A stretch of 51,437 nt of DNA from Carex sylvatica (Eukaryota > Streptophyta > Magnoliopsida > Poales > Cyperaceae): NCBI GenBank assembly GCA_964058845.1, contig CAXKVR010000326.1:1-51437 (forward strand), in the 5' to 3' direction. The position numbers and the translations under genes are program-made. Under the pieces are notes generated by a model that worked only from the letters and a program-made list of their open reading frames with translations, ran no database searches and had not been told where the DNA came from. Positions within the stretch are counted from its first letter, which is position 1. Each line of letters starts with the position of its first letter. Below are positions 11,539 through 21,659 of the stretch, one piece after another.

Positions 11539-11578
11539 GATATGTTTCTTTCACAATATATCATTTCTTTTTTTGTTG

Positions 11579-11583
11579 CATGG
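11579..11583. other. Left target-site duplication of the solo LTR
   Basis: CATGG lies immediately before the TG that opens the LTR. The same five bases follow its terminal CA at 13100-13104. Confidence 0.85.
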
Positions 11584-11762
11584 TGATATCACCATATTTG
11601 ATCTATTATTCACATCAATCCTCGTACCAAAATTTGCGTTTTAAACAATTAAATAGCGTCTATTACATTGAATTTATATAGAATGTGGTACTGCTGCGTT
11701 TTCATTCTTATTTGGAGATAAATTAACGAAATCAGAAGATAACTGATAATCTGAGACTGTGC

Positions 11763-11965
11763 ATGCGACCCGCATCAACCCTGACGCGAGTCGCTTACCA
11801 CTCTGACGCTACCACTGACGCTAGCTGCATTAGACAGACTTCGATGCGATTCGCATCCATTCCACGCGACCCGCGTTACCGCACAGACGCTACCATAGAT
11901 GCTAGCTGCATCATACAAACTAAGATGCGTTCCGCATCAACCCTAACGCAAGCCGCATTAGAGTT
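11763..11965. repeat. CpG-rich palindromic subrepeats in the LTR
   Basis: Three ~65-80-bp subrepeats are built on GATGCG(N)CGCATC palindromes (GATGCGATTCGCATC is the clearest). They are joined by ACGCGAGTCGC or ACGCGACCCGC words and CTGACGCTACC. They lie upstream of the TATA box, where retroelement enhancers usually sit. Confidence 0.7.
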
Positions 11966-12027
11966 TTCCAGAGCAGAAGATGGAGGCCCAATTAAGGCCC
12001 AAAGATGAAAGGGGTATTTGGGAAGGC

Positions 12028-12034
12028 TATAAAA
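12028..12034 (+). promoter_or_regulatory. TATA box of the LTR promoter
   Basis: TATAAAA lies in the context GGCTATAAAAGGAC, downstream of the CpG-rich subrepeats and well inside the LTR. This is the expected arrangement for the U3/R border of a plus-oriented LTR. Confidence 0.6.
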
Positions 12035-12720
12035 GGACATTATCTGCCACTAACCAGGGTATCAAAGAGAATCTAAGGGAGGTTCAAAATAAAAAAAAGA
12101 AGAAGCGGGAGAGCTGAGGAGTGAAGATTGGAGAGCTTCACAGATCTTCTTTCTTTCTTCTTTGGGTTTTATTATGATTTGTTCTTTCTTTACCTTCTTT
12201 CGTTCTTTCTTTATCATGATTGAGTAGATCTTTTAGTTTCTAGGGTTAAGATGTAGTCTGAAACTCTGTTTTGTAATGCATGATGTTTAGATCTGAGTTT
12301 ATATTTGTGTTCATTTGCCTGAGTATTATTTCTATTGCTTGATTGAAATTCCTTGAATGAATCTTGTTGTCTACTGTTAAATGTCTATAGCATCTCTTCT
12401 AGTATTTTGGCCTTGATGTTTCTTATAATTAGATTATGTATTTAAGGTAGATCTTAGATTTGAGAGGTGAGATCAATAGTAACTGAGAGGTGAAATTTTC
12501 ATCTATTGAAAGATAGTGGATACCTTTAGTAAACCAGACAAATGACTTAGAGTTGAATACCCTAGAGGTATGAGATCTAAGAAGGTGAAATTTCATTTTC
12601 TTACCAAGTTTATTAAGTCATATAACGAGAGTTGAGGTTTAGGAACTTTAGGTACGGTCAATGGATCTTTACACAAGTAAATAGCTAAAGATCAGACACA
12701 TGCTGCATTCACTCGAGGTC

Positions 12721-12770
12721 CACGCGACTCGCATCACACGGGTTGCATACGAAGGTATGCGAGTCGCGTG
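12721..12770. repeat. Perfect 14-bp inverted repeat in the LTR
   Basis: CACGCGACTCGCAT (12721-12734) is exactly reverse-complemented by ATGCGAGTCGCGTG (12757-12770) across a 22-base loop. The same ACGCGACTCGCAT-type word is used in the subrepeats near 11.8 kb. Confidence 0.9.
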
Positions 12771-13104
12771 AAGAAATCAGAGAGGTAGAGTCGAAAGACA
12801 AAGTCTAAAACCCTGAAAACTTTGTTTTATAATCAAGTAAAACCAAACTTTTAATTGATGTCATTTATTGTTATCGAACTTAGGAAATCTAAACAAACCA
12901 AATCACCCTTTCATTACTTCTAGTACCTAACTGAGCTAAGCAAAAGTCCAGAATTGAACTATTCCCTGTGGATCGATACTTGATTATACTATTCGATAAG
13001 GGTTGTACACTTGCAATCTAATTCGGAAGCTAAATCAAGGTTTTAAACAAAATACAGTTCGCTGTACTGAAGCTTTGTGTATACGCTTTGCGCATAACAC
13101 ATGG

Positions 13105-13290
13105 CTTATTTATTCCCCTTACTTGTAGAGGTTTTGTGTACCTGGCCTGTAGAAGTCAGCCAAAGCTGACTTGGCCGTTATTTGTTGGAGTTGATAGGTC
13201 TTTGTTATAGTTGTTTTTAAGTGGTCAGATCTCACAACCTTCACTCTTGGTTAGTACCAATATTATGAATTTTAGAAGAAAAAATTACGC
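13105..13290 (+). repeat. Array remnant beyond the LTR
   Basis: Decayed 280-bp-unit sequence resumes directly after the right target duplication. It contains CTTATTTATTCCCC, AAGTCAGCCAAAGCTGACTT, TTGATAGGTCTTTGTTATAG and TCACAACCTTCACT. It fades out near 13290 before another exon copy. Confidence 0.85.
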
Positions 13291-13329
13291 AGTTTATTTT
13301 TTTAAATATACACAAAGATCGTCCGAATT

Positions 13330-13550
13330 TTAGACACGTACATACTAGGGATGTAAACGGATTGGATATTATTCGAATTTATCAGGATCTGAATTCGAAA
13401 AATAATAAATTCGAATATTATCGAATGCGGATCCAAATTTAGGTAGTTTGTTGGCAGATACGGTTTTGGCTTTGATATTGGATACGGATTCAGATCCGGA
13501 TAATTATCTGTATCTGACAATTCACTCAAATCAGATTATTCGAATTAGGG
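13330..13550. repeat. Degenerate GGATGTAAACGGAT-type dispersed repeat
   Basis: Starting at TAGGGATGTAAACGGATTGG, this carries many variants of ATTCGAAT, GGATACGGAT and GATCCGGAT, a pattern seen in short dispersed plant repeats. The overlapping minus-strand frame is composed of those words and is not a gene. Confidence 0.4.
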
Positions 13551-13930
13551 TGTTCAAACTATTTGGTTTGTTCGATTTTTAACTGAACCAAAATTTTTTG
13601 GTTTAAATAGATCAGTTTGGTTGAAATTTTGAATAATTTTGGTGTAAACAGATCGGTTTGATTTAGACTTCTCAAAATCGACTAAACTGAACCAACCAAT
13701 TTTTATTAGTTCAACTTTAATTTTATTAGTATTATAATGATTTCATTAATCAAACCGAACCGAACCAAATCGAACTTCAATTGGTGTGCATAACAATGTT
13801 TTCATTTCGTTAATAATAGTACCAATAGGTTTACTTCGGTTTGAACCAAACAAATTTGAATTTATTTAGATTTATTCGGTTCGGTTCTTAATCGGTTCCG
13901 TTCGGTTCTATTTTGTAAAACCGAAAAAAA
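13551..13930. repeat. Degenerate GGTTCGGTT/AACCGAACC dispersed repeat
   Basis: There are repeated GGTTTGGTT, GAACCGAACC, TTCGGTTCGG and similar words on both strands, starting at a GTGTTCAAACTATTTGGTTTG-like end. This is typical of old short non-autonomous elements. No clean ends were found. Confidence 0.35.
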
Positions 13931-13977
13931 GTTTGATTTGATAATTTTACTTCTAAATAAAATTTGAAGCGAACCGA

Positions 13978-14204
13978 CCGTTTAAACGAATTCGTATCCT
14001 CTGCATTAACTCAAAAGGGAATCTTTTGAGTTAATGAATCTCAACTGTCCAATTTACTTTAAGATTCGTGCAATTAGATCCGTACTAATATTAAAGGACT
14101 CCTAGATTATAGGTACAATCCGAATTGGCTCCGTTTAAAATCAAACGGTTGAGATTCATGAATTTTTTGAGTTAATGCAGAGGATACGCATTCCCGTTTA
14201 AACA
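13978..14204. mobile_element. Foldback MITE with ~40-bp inverted ends
   Basis: The left end (GTTTAAACG..GTATCCTCTGCATTAACTC) is mirrored by the right end, which contains GAGTTAATGCAGAGGATACGCA and CGTTTAAAC. A second inner pair is formed by TGAATCTCAACTGTCC and CGGTTGAGATTCATG. The element is about 225 bp and non-coding, and it shares CAGAGGATACGCA with the MITE near 28.4 kb. The minus-strand frame at 14107-14370 only starts inside it and is not supported. Confidence 0.65.
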
Positions 14205-14657
14205 CCCCTAATGAATAGAACCTCCGCTTTGTTAGTACTTGGGCTTTGGGCCGGCTGAAGACAAAACTATGTTCTGCTAACAACTTTGTACTATAAAAAT
14301 ATCTTACTATTATTCGTGATTCCCTCATGGGACTATCTGAAATACGGAGATATTTTAAATCTTTTTGCATCCGGTGCTCTTTATTATTGGTTTGCTGTTG
14401 AGCACGTAGAGTTTGACAACCATTAAATTTGTAATTCTTCCATCACCGTCCAATTAATTTGAGGTTACGTAATGACTAACGAGACAAGGACGCGCTGCAC
14501 ACTCTGGAAATTAACGTACCAGTACCACCTAAGAACAAAAACTTTTATTTAATAATGTCAATGTATTTTGCTATTGTTGTAAATTAAAGTACCAACATAT
14601 ATATCAGTCATAAAATAACAAAAACAAAATTAATGTATGCTTGAAAACAACATATAT

Positions 14658-14938
14658 ATCAAACAACGAATTCAAACTACACAAACCGATCTACTTCACG
14701 AGAATGCGTGTACATGCAAAATCTTATAATTTTCGAATTTATTTAGTACAAATTCAAAGGATCAACAAATGATGAAAAATAAATGCATTAAAATAAGTTG
14801 CAAACTTTAATTATTTTTACTACTTGTACACTTGATTTTGTACTAAATGAATTCGAAAGTTTTAGAATTGTGTATACGCGCATCGCTCATGGTTCACGAA
14901 AGAGATCGGTTTCAACAATTTGAAATCGTCATTTGAAA
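14658..14938. mobile_element. Foldback MITE with ~100-bp diverged inverted ends
   Basis: The left arm (about 14658-14758, with AAACCGATCTACTTCACGAG and TCGAATTTATTTAGTACAAA) pairs with the right arm (about 14833-14938, with TTTGTACTAAATGAATTCGA and GAAAGAGATCGGTTT). The central loop is about 75 bp and A/T-rich. It has no coding capacity. The target duplication could not be fixed. Confidence 0.65.
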
Positions 14939-16040
14939 CTAATTCAATAAATTTTAGAGTAAAACTCACCCTACCCTTTTAATAAACCTCGCACACACTA
15001 GTCTCGCTCAGATTATAGAAAATACTTGTAAAAGCGCATTAAGATTTCAGAAGTAAAATTACGACATATTAAAAAACAAACATATTGTTTCTACTTTTGT
15101 GAATTTGGATTAGACAGAAAAGATTCTCCAGTTTTATAATTTAGGAATACAAAATATGAAAAATATTTACTGTCACAACCCTATCAGATCTCTTGAATAC
15201 TTTTTGTAATTTTTGAAAAAATAAAATAAAATAGAAAACAAATTGAGATGAAAGTACAGGAAGATACGAAGAAGAAGAAGAAAGAAGCAACTTGATTGAT
15301 AATTTTGTGGTTGGATTACAATAGTTATTTTATGTAATTTTTTAAGTATGATATGCTGGACTACTCTAATAAAAAGTACATTGGATTGGACCCAAATCCA
15401 CTTCTAATTAGCAACTCTTCTCAGCCCAGCCCAGCCCAGCCCAGCCCACAACAGAACTAACTGCCTGGCCCATCTCTCTCCTTGTATTCCTTATTTCTTC
15501 GTCAGCCATAACATAACATAAGCCAATTCCAAGGAAACGAGCATTCACGTTAAAGATTGCAAAATCAACACCTAAAGTGTTTCTACTGTGTATCTGTGAT
15601 CATTAGCTTCAAATGCTAGTTGGGATACTCCACCAATATACCAAACAATTTTAACCAGTTTTGAATATAGTGTCATTTTAGTTTTGAGTTTAAATGAACT
15701 AATTTACAAATCGTCCTTTCAGACTTCAACTTCTCTGGGCTAGCTATCTCAATGCCTATTACTGACAATATTCAACTGTTTGAGATGATTAGAGAAAAGG
15801 AAATAAAGATAAATCAACAAATTGAGATGGTACAGGCACTAGATAGTAGAAAAAGAAAAGAAAGATCCAATGTAAAGCTCCCAATTTGCTACTTGAATTA
15901 AATTTATTGGTTCCTTCCGAGGGAAAACAACAAAGAAATACCCCAACAAACACTCCTTTTTTTCTTTGTCCGTCTATATATTATACTCTTATAAATTAAA
16001 TTTTACAAAAATATTTTTCAAGGGGAGAGGAGAATTTGAA
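14939..16040. other. AT-rich spacer with a CCCAG microsatellite
   Basis: No exon is recognised. The one structured stretch is (CCCAG)n at about 15424-15447. Downstream it borders the 3' end of the minus-strand insertase gene, whose stop codon is at 16053-16055. Confidence 0.6.
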
Positions 16041-18329
16041 TTTGAAGACAACTTATCCAACACTTTTAGTATCTTCTTCCATTGCTTCTTCACTACAACT
16101 CGCCTTAACTTGTTCCATAGCCTCTTCACATTCCTTTACAAGTCGTTCAATGCCTGGATCATAAGTTGCAGCAACTCGCAGGTGCACAATAGCCTCCGAG
16201 GCTTTCCCTTCTTCAAACAGGTAATTGAGGTTTTGCAAATGTAATCACTCATGTAAATGCAGTGTAGCTTAATATGTAAGAGATAAATTTACAGTAATCT
16301 TATTTCAGCAATTAACTCCCAAAACATGCACATGAACAGAAGGATCATCTTGAGAATAAGATTTGATATCAGTTTAAAGATACCTTCCCAACAAGAGCAA
16401 TGCCTGGTAATAACAAGCTTTCTCTAAGAATTTCTCAGGCACATTCAAATTCGGTACTCTTTTCAGGTGATTAATTGCTGCTACTTTATTGCCCTGTTAA
16501 TAGACAACCACTTGAGAAATAAAGCCCATTAAAATTATATAAATGATAAGAGACTATTTACACAACTGATAAAACAAGGAGTGCATAATAATGTAGCAGA
16601 ACATTAATATGCCTAATCTCAATTCAATGTCGGTCAATATAAACACTGATACATGAGACAAAGTAGATAGCAGAACAAGACCACCTCAAGTAAGCTATCA
16701 GTAAGATTCTATGCTGCATGGATACTTCATAGCATTTGATACTACTATTATAACATGCATTCAAAAAGTAGGCATAGTGTTGTCAAGCTTTTCAAACAAG
16801 GATATTGTTGTCAAAATAAAAAAATTAAAAAAACCCAGGATAGACAAAAGAAAGTTCCACCAGGTGGTGTGCAGAATATTTTATTATTTTTTATCTTATC
16901 AATTTGATCAAGATTCGCCTGGACACGGGATTGGACACGCTGCAACAGCCAGAAAGAATCCAAGGAGCAGGTTCTGTCACGAGTCTAGACAAGTGCCAAT
17001 GTTAGGGAACCAATGGGGCAAAGAAATTTGAGGCACTGTCATGGGACAACTTGAAATCAAAACTTTATTTGTGGTGCTGTCAAATTTGAGGCACTGTCAA
17101 GTGATCCCTAACCCCCATAGAGATGAATCAATCATATACAAGTGTAAGAAATGTTCCAATACCAGGGATTTATAAGAAAGACCAGCAATATAGAGAGCAA
17201 GCACAAGAAATGGATCATCCTCCTGAATCTATCAACAAGCAAGATTAAGATATACTCACAAGTCAGAAATCAGAACAAAAGGCAAATCGTAAATAAATAT
17301 TTCTTTCTTGAAGTTTGCAATAATATACCTTAGAAAGTGCACGCTCCGCATATTCAATTGCCTCCTGATATTGCAGTTTGGTAAACATAATCTGACTCAT
17401 AGCAACCAAGGCTTTCACTGAATCTGGATCTTTCTCTAATGTTACTCTGCAAGTGCAATCAATGTTATCTCTCTACAAAAAAGAAACATGTGTTGAAATG
17501 CTAGGGCTGATTGACCCTAGAACACGGTTTACTTCCATTTATTAAGCTAAGCTACTGTAGGGGTAAAGCTAATGCCACCCCACCTGAATACATAAACAGA
17601 CAACAACATGAAAAATAAATAATAATAGTAGTATCATAATTTTTGCTGTAGAGTTGGTACATGATCCAACTTAGAATTTCAGCTAACAAATAGAATAAAG
17701 ATGAGATCTTATGCCTTCCTTGATGGCAAAATCTTACTGACATAAGCAAAAGTTTAGGCACATGGATATGTATATTAAACATTGCCTAAATAACCCCCGT
17801 CCCGTCTTCGGTCAACGGAACCATAAATAAAATAAACAAACACATACTAATCAACATGACAAAATAAAAATAAATAATGACAACCACATCAACAATTTAG
17901 GAAAAACAAGACAAAAGGCAGGAGGAAAGAAAAAACCTACTCAAGGAACCGAAGAGAACTGTCAATCTTTCCTACAGTCATTTCATCAAGGGAAATCTAT
18001 ATGATAGATGTTCAGAGAAGCTTTTAGAAAACATTAGAACAAATTTATTTGGAAAATGTCAAGTTGACTATGTTTCTGTCCATACATCAAGAAGCTGGTC
18101 ATGGGAAAGAGACTCCATTACTTCTCGATCCACGGCTATCAAGCTATGAGCTGCATTCTCTGAAGAGCTAGTAAACTTTGCCCTTTGAGATTTAATATTT
18201 GGTATGCCTAACTTCACTCTCACATGCTCATTTCTCAGTGCTAAGTTCTGTGAGGAGAAAAAGAAAAAGAAATATAAGATGTAAACCTGATGGTTGTAAT
18301 AACACTCAAATATATTTGTGTGGCATCCA

Positions 18330-18620
18330 ATTAGGGGGTGGCAAATCTGGTCTGACTTGAACTCAAACCAGGCTAAAATATTTTGAAAGGTTCAAAGGGT
18401 TGACCCAAACCTCAGCGGACCTACAAAATGGATCTGACCAACCAAAACCATATGCAGTGCAAATGTACGATAAGCTAATATCATGATGGGACTAAAAAAG
18501 GAATAACAACCTCAGTTTTGCCTGAGAACAAAAATAACTGACACGACACTCTAAACTGAACCTGACTTGACCAAATTAAAACCTGAAATCATATATAACC
18601 AGGCTCCCTTAACAAGCAAG
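18330..18620. repeat. Possible repeat insertion in an insertase intron
   Basis: Between exons 18086-18247 and 18708-18755 lies TTAGGGGGTGGCAAATCTGG, followed by many GACTTGA, ACCCAAACC and CTGACTTGACC words. GGGGGTGGCAAA is a common start of short dispersed plant repeats. The ends are unclear. Confidence 0.35.
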
Positions 18621-19040
18621 ATTGCCAAAAATAAGTATCACAACCAGCAAATAACCGGAACAGCCCAAACCACACAATCACAGACATTACCTTTCAAGAT
18701 AACGTACCTGAAATAAAGTAAACAAGCCATTTGTGGTCCAGTAGACTAAACTACCCTATAAAACAAGAACAATATAAGTCACTTGTACCATGTAAATTTA
18801 ACCCCCTGGGCTTTCAAATGTAACTAAGAGGAGGCCATAATTACAAAAATATACTGACCTGAGGAATTAAAAGACCCACTACAAAGAAAGGGATGGATAA
18901 TATATCGAGATATCGCTTGTAATACTGAAATAGGAGAAACAATAACTTCAATAAAATCAGGATTAAAGCAAAAGAATTACTAAATCAAGGATATTCTTGA
19001 TTCTGCGTGCTTGTGTGTGTGAGAGTCTGTGGGCTGGGGG

Positions 19041-19042
<2 letters not shown>

Positions 19043-19075
<33 letters not shown>
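19043..19075. repeat. Poly-G run (33 G) in an intron
   Basis: Thirty-three consecutive G on the plus strand are followed by TGGGGGGTG. On the gene (minus) strand this is poly-C in the intron between exons 19226-19285 and 18859-18924. The exact length is likely unreliable in sequencing. Confidence 0.9.
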
Positions 19076-19076
<1 letters not shown>

Positions 19077-19995
19077 GGGGGGTGTCCGGATTGGTTGTTT
19101 TATCCCCGTATAGTTTCTCTATAATTACCAGAGGGAGGATTTCATATAGAAAATGTACTTCCTTAAAAGGGAACATAAACGATTGACACATCAATTAATG
19201 TCCAAGTAGCTGTTTGGGATCGTACCTTAAGCATTAATCCATAAATTCCACGTAGTTTATCAAGCTGAACTGACTCGAAGGATAACTGAGGGAAAGAGCC
19301 AAGATTAGTCCCAGTGCTTAGTTGTGCATGCAAGTACCATCAGACAGAGACCATCTTTGTTTTAGTTCTAAATGTTACCATCTTTTTTGGTCATTCATGG
19401 GTTGGGTCACATAACATTTGGACAGACTTGTCCAAAACTGTTAATAAAAAAATGGTACTAGCATAAATTAGGCAGTATTCTTTATCTTTAATTTTGAACT
19501 TAACCTGCAAAGCACGGAACTGTAAGAAAGAAAACTTGCACTGTGATAATAAAAATTTAGAATCTAAGGGAAAAAGGTTCTGCTATTCTTTTGTCCTATT
19601 TTTCACCGATTAATAGAGGATAACACATCTTCCTCGAAGGAGTCCTATCACATTAGATTCACTTGACCAATTGAGTTCAGTTTAACTAGTCAAGGTTGAA
19701 ACTTGTTTATCTAGGTTGATATGTCAGGTATATTAGGTTGACAGTTTAATTTTCAAGTAAATAGTCAATTATCACAATATTTGACTATAGAAAGAGGCCA
19801 CATGATGTAACACCAGAGGCACCATTGGCAGGTCACAGTGAGCCTTATGGATTACTATCATTACCTCTGTCATTAAGGAGAAAAATTATGCACCTGAATA
19901 TCTGTATAATGTAGGCCAGCTATCATAAAAGGAAAAATACAGCCCATGACGCCATGTGGTGTACTGGTCAAATTCTGAAACCATAGCGCTCCTCC

Positions 19996-20960
19996 CTGTG
20001 TATGTCAATTTACAGAAGAACATATTTTAATTTGGTATTGCATGGGTAATTGAACCAGCATATGTTTACCAGTACATGTAGGCTTTTATTATTATTACCA
20101 ATGGCTTACCGCTTACCATTGAAGTAACAGCTCTGCACACAAAGAGGATATAAGTATAATCCATAATAAAATTCAAGAGAAGACCTTTTTTCTATAGGTA
20201 CCGAGATCAAGAGGTGAGTTTCTATGACACCTTAAAATAAAAGGAAAGATAAACTGAAACTAAAATTACATCTAACTACCCCTATCCATCATTTCACAAA
20301 TAAGGAGAAAAAACATGGGGCTCCTTGTAAGTTTGCCATTTCCCAGTCCTAGAAGGGCTCTTCTGGACATTTGGGCCTCGTGGGCCCTCCTGGCACGGGA
20401 CGGGGAGTGGGTTTTGTTGGGCTTCTTGATGATGAAACCATCCTTTACCGGCTTACGAATGTTCTGGCCTAAAATCAAATAAAAATAAAAAAATTATACA
20501 AGATTCGGATCACTGCCATAAGGATCTTTTTGTGGGAAAACTATATCAAATTCAATTTTCAAAGTGATAGATAATAACAAGTACACTGTAAGACTGACAG
20601 CCAAACATTTTAATTAAGCATAAGCTCACAATAATATATAATTACAAACACAATGGGTAATAAGAGAAGAGACACACTTGCAGGATGGATGGAGTGCCTT
20701 AATTAATTTAATTGTAGTCATGATGCAGATGTGGTCTGGGTGGGATCGATATATATATATATATATATATTGGACTGGTTAAAAGAAGCAAATTCTTGAT
20801 GACAATATTTCGTAATTTATTCCTTTATTTTCCTATCCATTTTTATTTCAACCGCGCGTATAGTATCTCTTTTGGCAGTTGAAATTACTTGAGGAATTCT
20901 GGGTGATTATATAAATTGATACGAATCTTGTGCTTGCTGTTGTATTTTTATAATTCGAAA

Positions 20961-21000
<40 letters not shown>

Positions 21001-21300
21001 ATAAGACTGAAAAGGACACCAATCTAATTATTCTCTGTTTTCATTTTAGTTCATTAGGGACCCTACAGAATTTGTGTTTAATGCTGATGTGGCGGTTGGT
21101 GCCAACTCTATATATATATAATTATATATGTGTTATAGAAAAGGAGGAGATAATAAAAAAGTAAACTATAATTGGAAACCTAAATTAGTAACGCAATTTG
21201 AATTAATTAGGAAAGTCTTAGAAAAATCAGACCACTATATTTTTAGATTTCTTTTTCTATAATTATTTTTAGATAAATGAAAGACTCCTCTTATAATTAA
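19996..21300. other. AT-rich spacer, no exon recognised
   Basis: I looked on the minus strand for the missing 5' exons of the insertase (targeting peptide, first helix, the stretch just before GGALWFQ) and found none. A 68-codon minus frame at 20272-20478 has no family resemblance. Two AT dinucleotide runs lie at 20749-20770 and 20963-20998. Confidence 0.5.
20963..20998. repeat. (AT)n microsatellite
   Basis: There are 36 bases of uninterrupted AT alternation. A shorter run lies at 20749-20770. Confidence 0.95.
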
Positions 21301-21312
21301 GCGTTGCAAGGG

Positions 21313-21319
21313 TATAAAT
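21313..21319 (+). promoter_or_regulatory. TATA box upstream of the small ORF
   Basis: TATAAAT in GGGTATAAATTCCCC lies 119 bases before the ATG at 21438. It is followed by a CA/CT-rich leader of the kind seen in plant 5' UTRs. A short uORF, ATG TTC TGA (21425-21433), ends five bases before the main ATG. Confidence 0.45.
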
Positions 21320-21437
21320 TCCCCAAGCATCCAGGCAACACATTATTAATTTCATTTGCTTAATTTCCTTGCTCTATTGAAATTTAGGAAAGAAAAGACG
21401 CACCCCTCCAGTCCACAACAGCTAATGTTCTGAAGAA

Positions 21438-21659
21438 ATGAATTTACAACAAAATCATTATGTACCGGCCAATTGGCCAATGCAACCGCGTCCGAATGGT
21501 ACGTGGGCCCAACCACAACCAGTACCTGTGGGAGACCGACGTGACCCCTGTCTCACACAAGACGACGAAGAGACAAAGAGGCTTCGTGCCAGAGCCGGCG
21601 GTTGGACGGAAGAATTGAGCAAGAAAAGAGCCATTGATGAAGCCTTTAGTAGCTTTTGA
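21438..21659 (+). CDS. Possible small protein, 73 codons, unknown function
   Basis: The open frame starts MNLQQNHYVPANWPMQPRPN and ends AIDEAFSSF with TGA. It has a Pro/Gln/Trp-rich N-terminal half and a charged Arg/Glu/Asp-rich C-terminal half (DDEETKRLRARAGGW). There is no signal peptide or membrane segment. Base composition is clearly more GC-rich and codon-like than the AT-rich flanks. It has a TATA box about 120 bases upstream, a plausible leader and the context GAAATGAA. The minus-strand frame over the same bases looks like a shadow. I do not recognise the family. It may be a complete small gene or a terminal exon; no flanking exons were seen. Confidence 0.45.
   Translation: MNLQQNHYVPANWPMQPRPNGTWAQPQPVPVGDRRDPCLTQDDEETKRLRARAGGWTEELSKKRAIDEAFSSF

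Larger units (their letters stand above)
3434..11578 (+). repeat. 280-bp tandem array, each unit carrying an exon-like frame
   Basis: Units start at GTTGATAGGT (3434, 3714 and so on every 280 bp to about 7914, then with small indels). Counting the TGTAG/ATGGAGC junction gives about 27 well-conserved copies (ATG at 3507, 3787, 4067 ... 10791) and two decayed ones (11101, 11407). Each unit has an intron-like T-rich part, an acceptor TGTAG, the frame MEHFLEWAAFLKRHASNN.. ending in TAA after 28 codons, and a downstream hairpin AAGTCAGCAAAAGCTGACTT. Homogeneity is high in the middle, and decay rises at the 3' edge from about 10.8 kb. Because 280 is not a multiple of 3, no continuous repeat protein can be encoded. 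A solo LTR interrupts the decayed edge. Confidence 0.95.
11584..13099 (+). mobile_element. Solo LTR of a retrotransposon, 1516 bp
   Basis: It begins TGATATCACC and ends GCGCATAACA, so it has the TG...CA termini of LTRs. It is flanked by the perfect 5-bp duplication CATGG. Array sequence continues on both sides, showing insertion into a decayed 280-bp unit. Inside are a TATA box (CTATAAAAGG, about 12027) and, near the 3' end, CCCTGTGGATCGATACTTG with GTACACTTGC, a motif common near the 3' end of plant Ty3/gypsy LTRs. No gag-pol, primer-binding site or second LTR is present, so it is a recombination product. The 81-codon frame at its left end lies in repeats and is not a gene. Confidence 0.85.
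16053..19995 (-). pseudogene. OXA1/YidC/ALBINO3-family membrane insertase with C-terminal TPRs (OXA2 type), 5' part not visible
   Basis: Exons in gene order are 19894-19995, 19226-19285, 18859-18924, 18708-18755, 18086-18247, 17941-17996, 17329-17446, 16384-16493 and 16053-16224. All introns but the last have GT-AG borders and the phases agree. The first exons encode the second half of a YidC/Oxa1 domain: GGALWFQNLTSTPHGVMG, HYTDIQ, then the hydrophobic helix LSIPFFVVGLLIPQ and GSLVYWTTNGLFTLFQ. The last four exons encode helical TPR-like repeats (EAIEYAERALSK, EKACYYQALLLLG, EAIVHLRVAATYDPG). This order matches plant mitochondrial OXA2-type insertases, which place proteins in the inner membrane. 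The first membrane helices and targeting peptide are missing within at least 1.3 kb upstream. The last intron's expected acceptor is CAA instead of CAG (G to A at 16225). It is either a decayed copy or a gene with a distant 5' exon and altered 3' splicing. Confidence 0.8.

Noticed and set aside
3434..11578. A continuous long repeat protein encoded by the array
   Set aside because: 280 is not divisible by 3 and every unit has in-frame stops, so no frame crosses unit borders.
3434..11578. CRISPR array
   Set aside because: Unit length is 280 bp with no short constant repeats and variable spacers, and the context is a plant nuclear genome.
11763..12008. 81-codon frame at the start of the LTR
   Set aside because: It consists of CpG-rich subrepeats inside a well-bounded solo LTR, upstream of its TATA box.
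20272..20478. Possible 5' exon of the insertase on the minus strand
   Set aside because: The translation ([16 protein letters not shown] and so on) has no membrane helix or YidC/Oxa1 resemblance, and no donor in the right phase was found.
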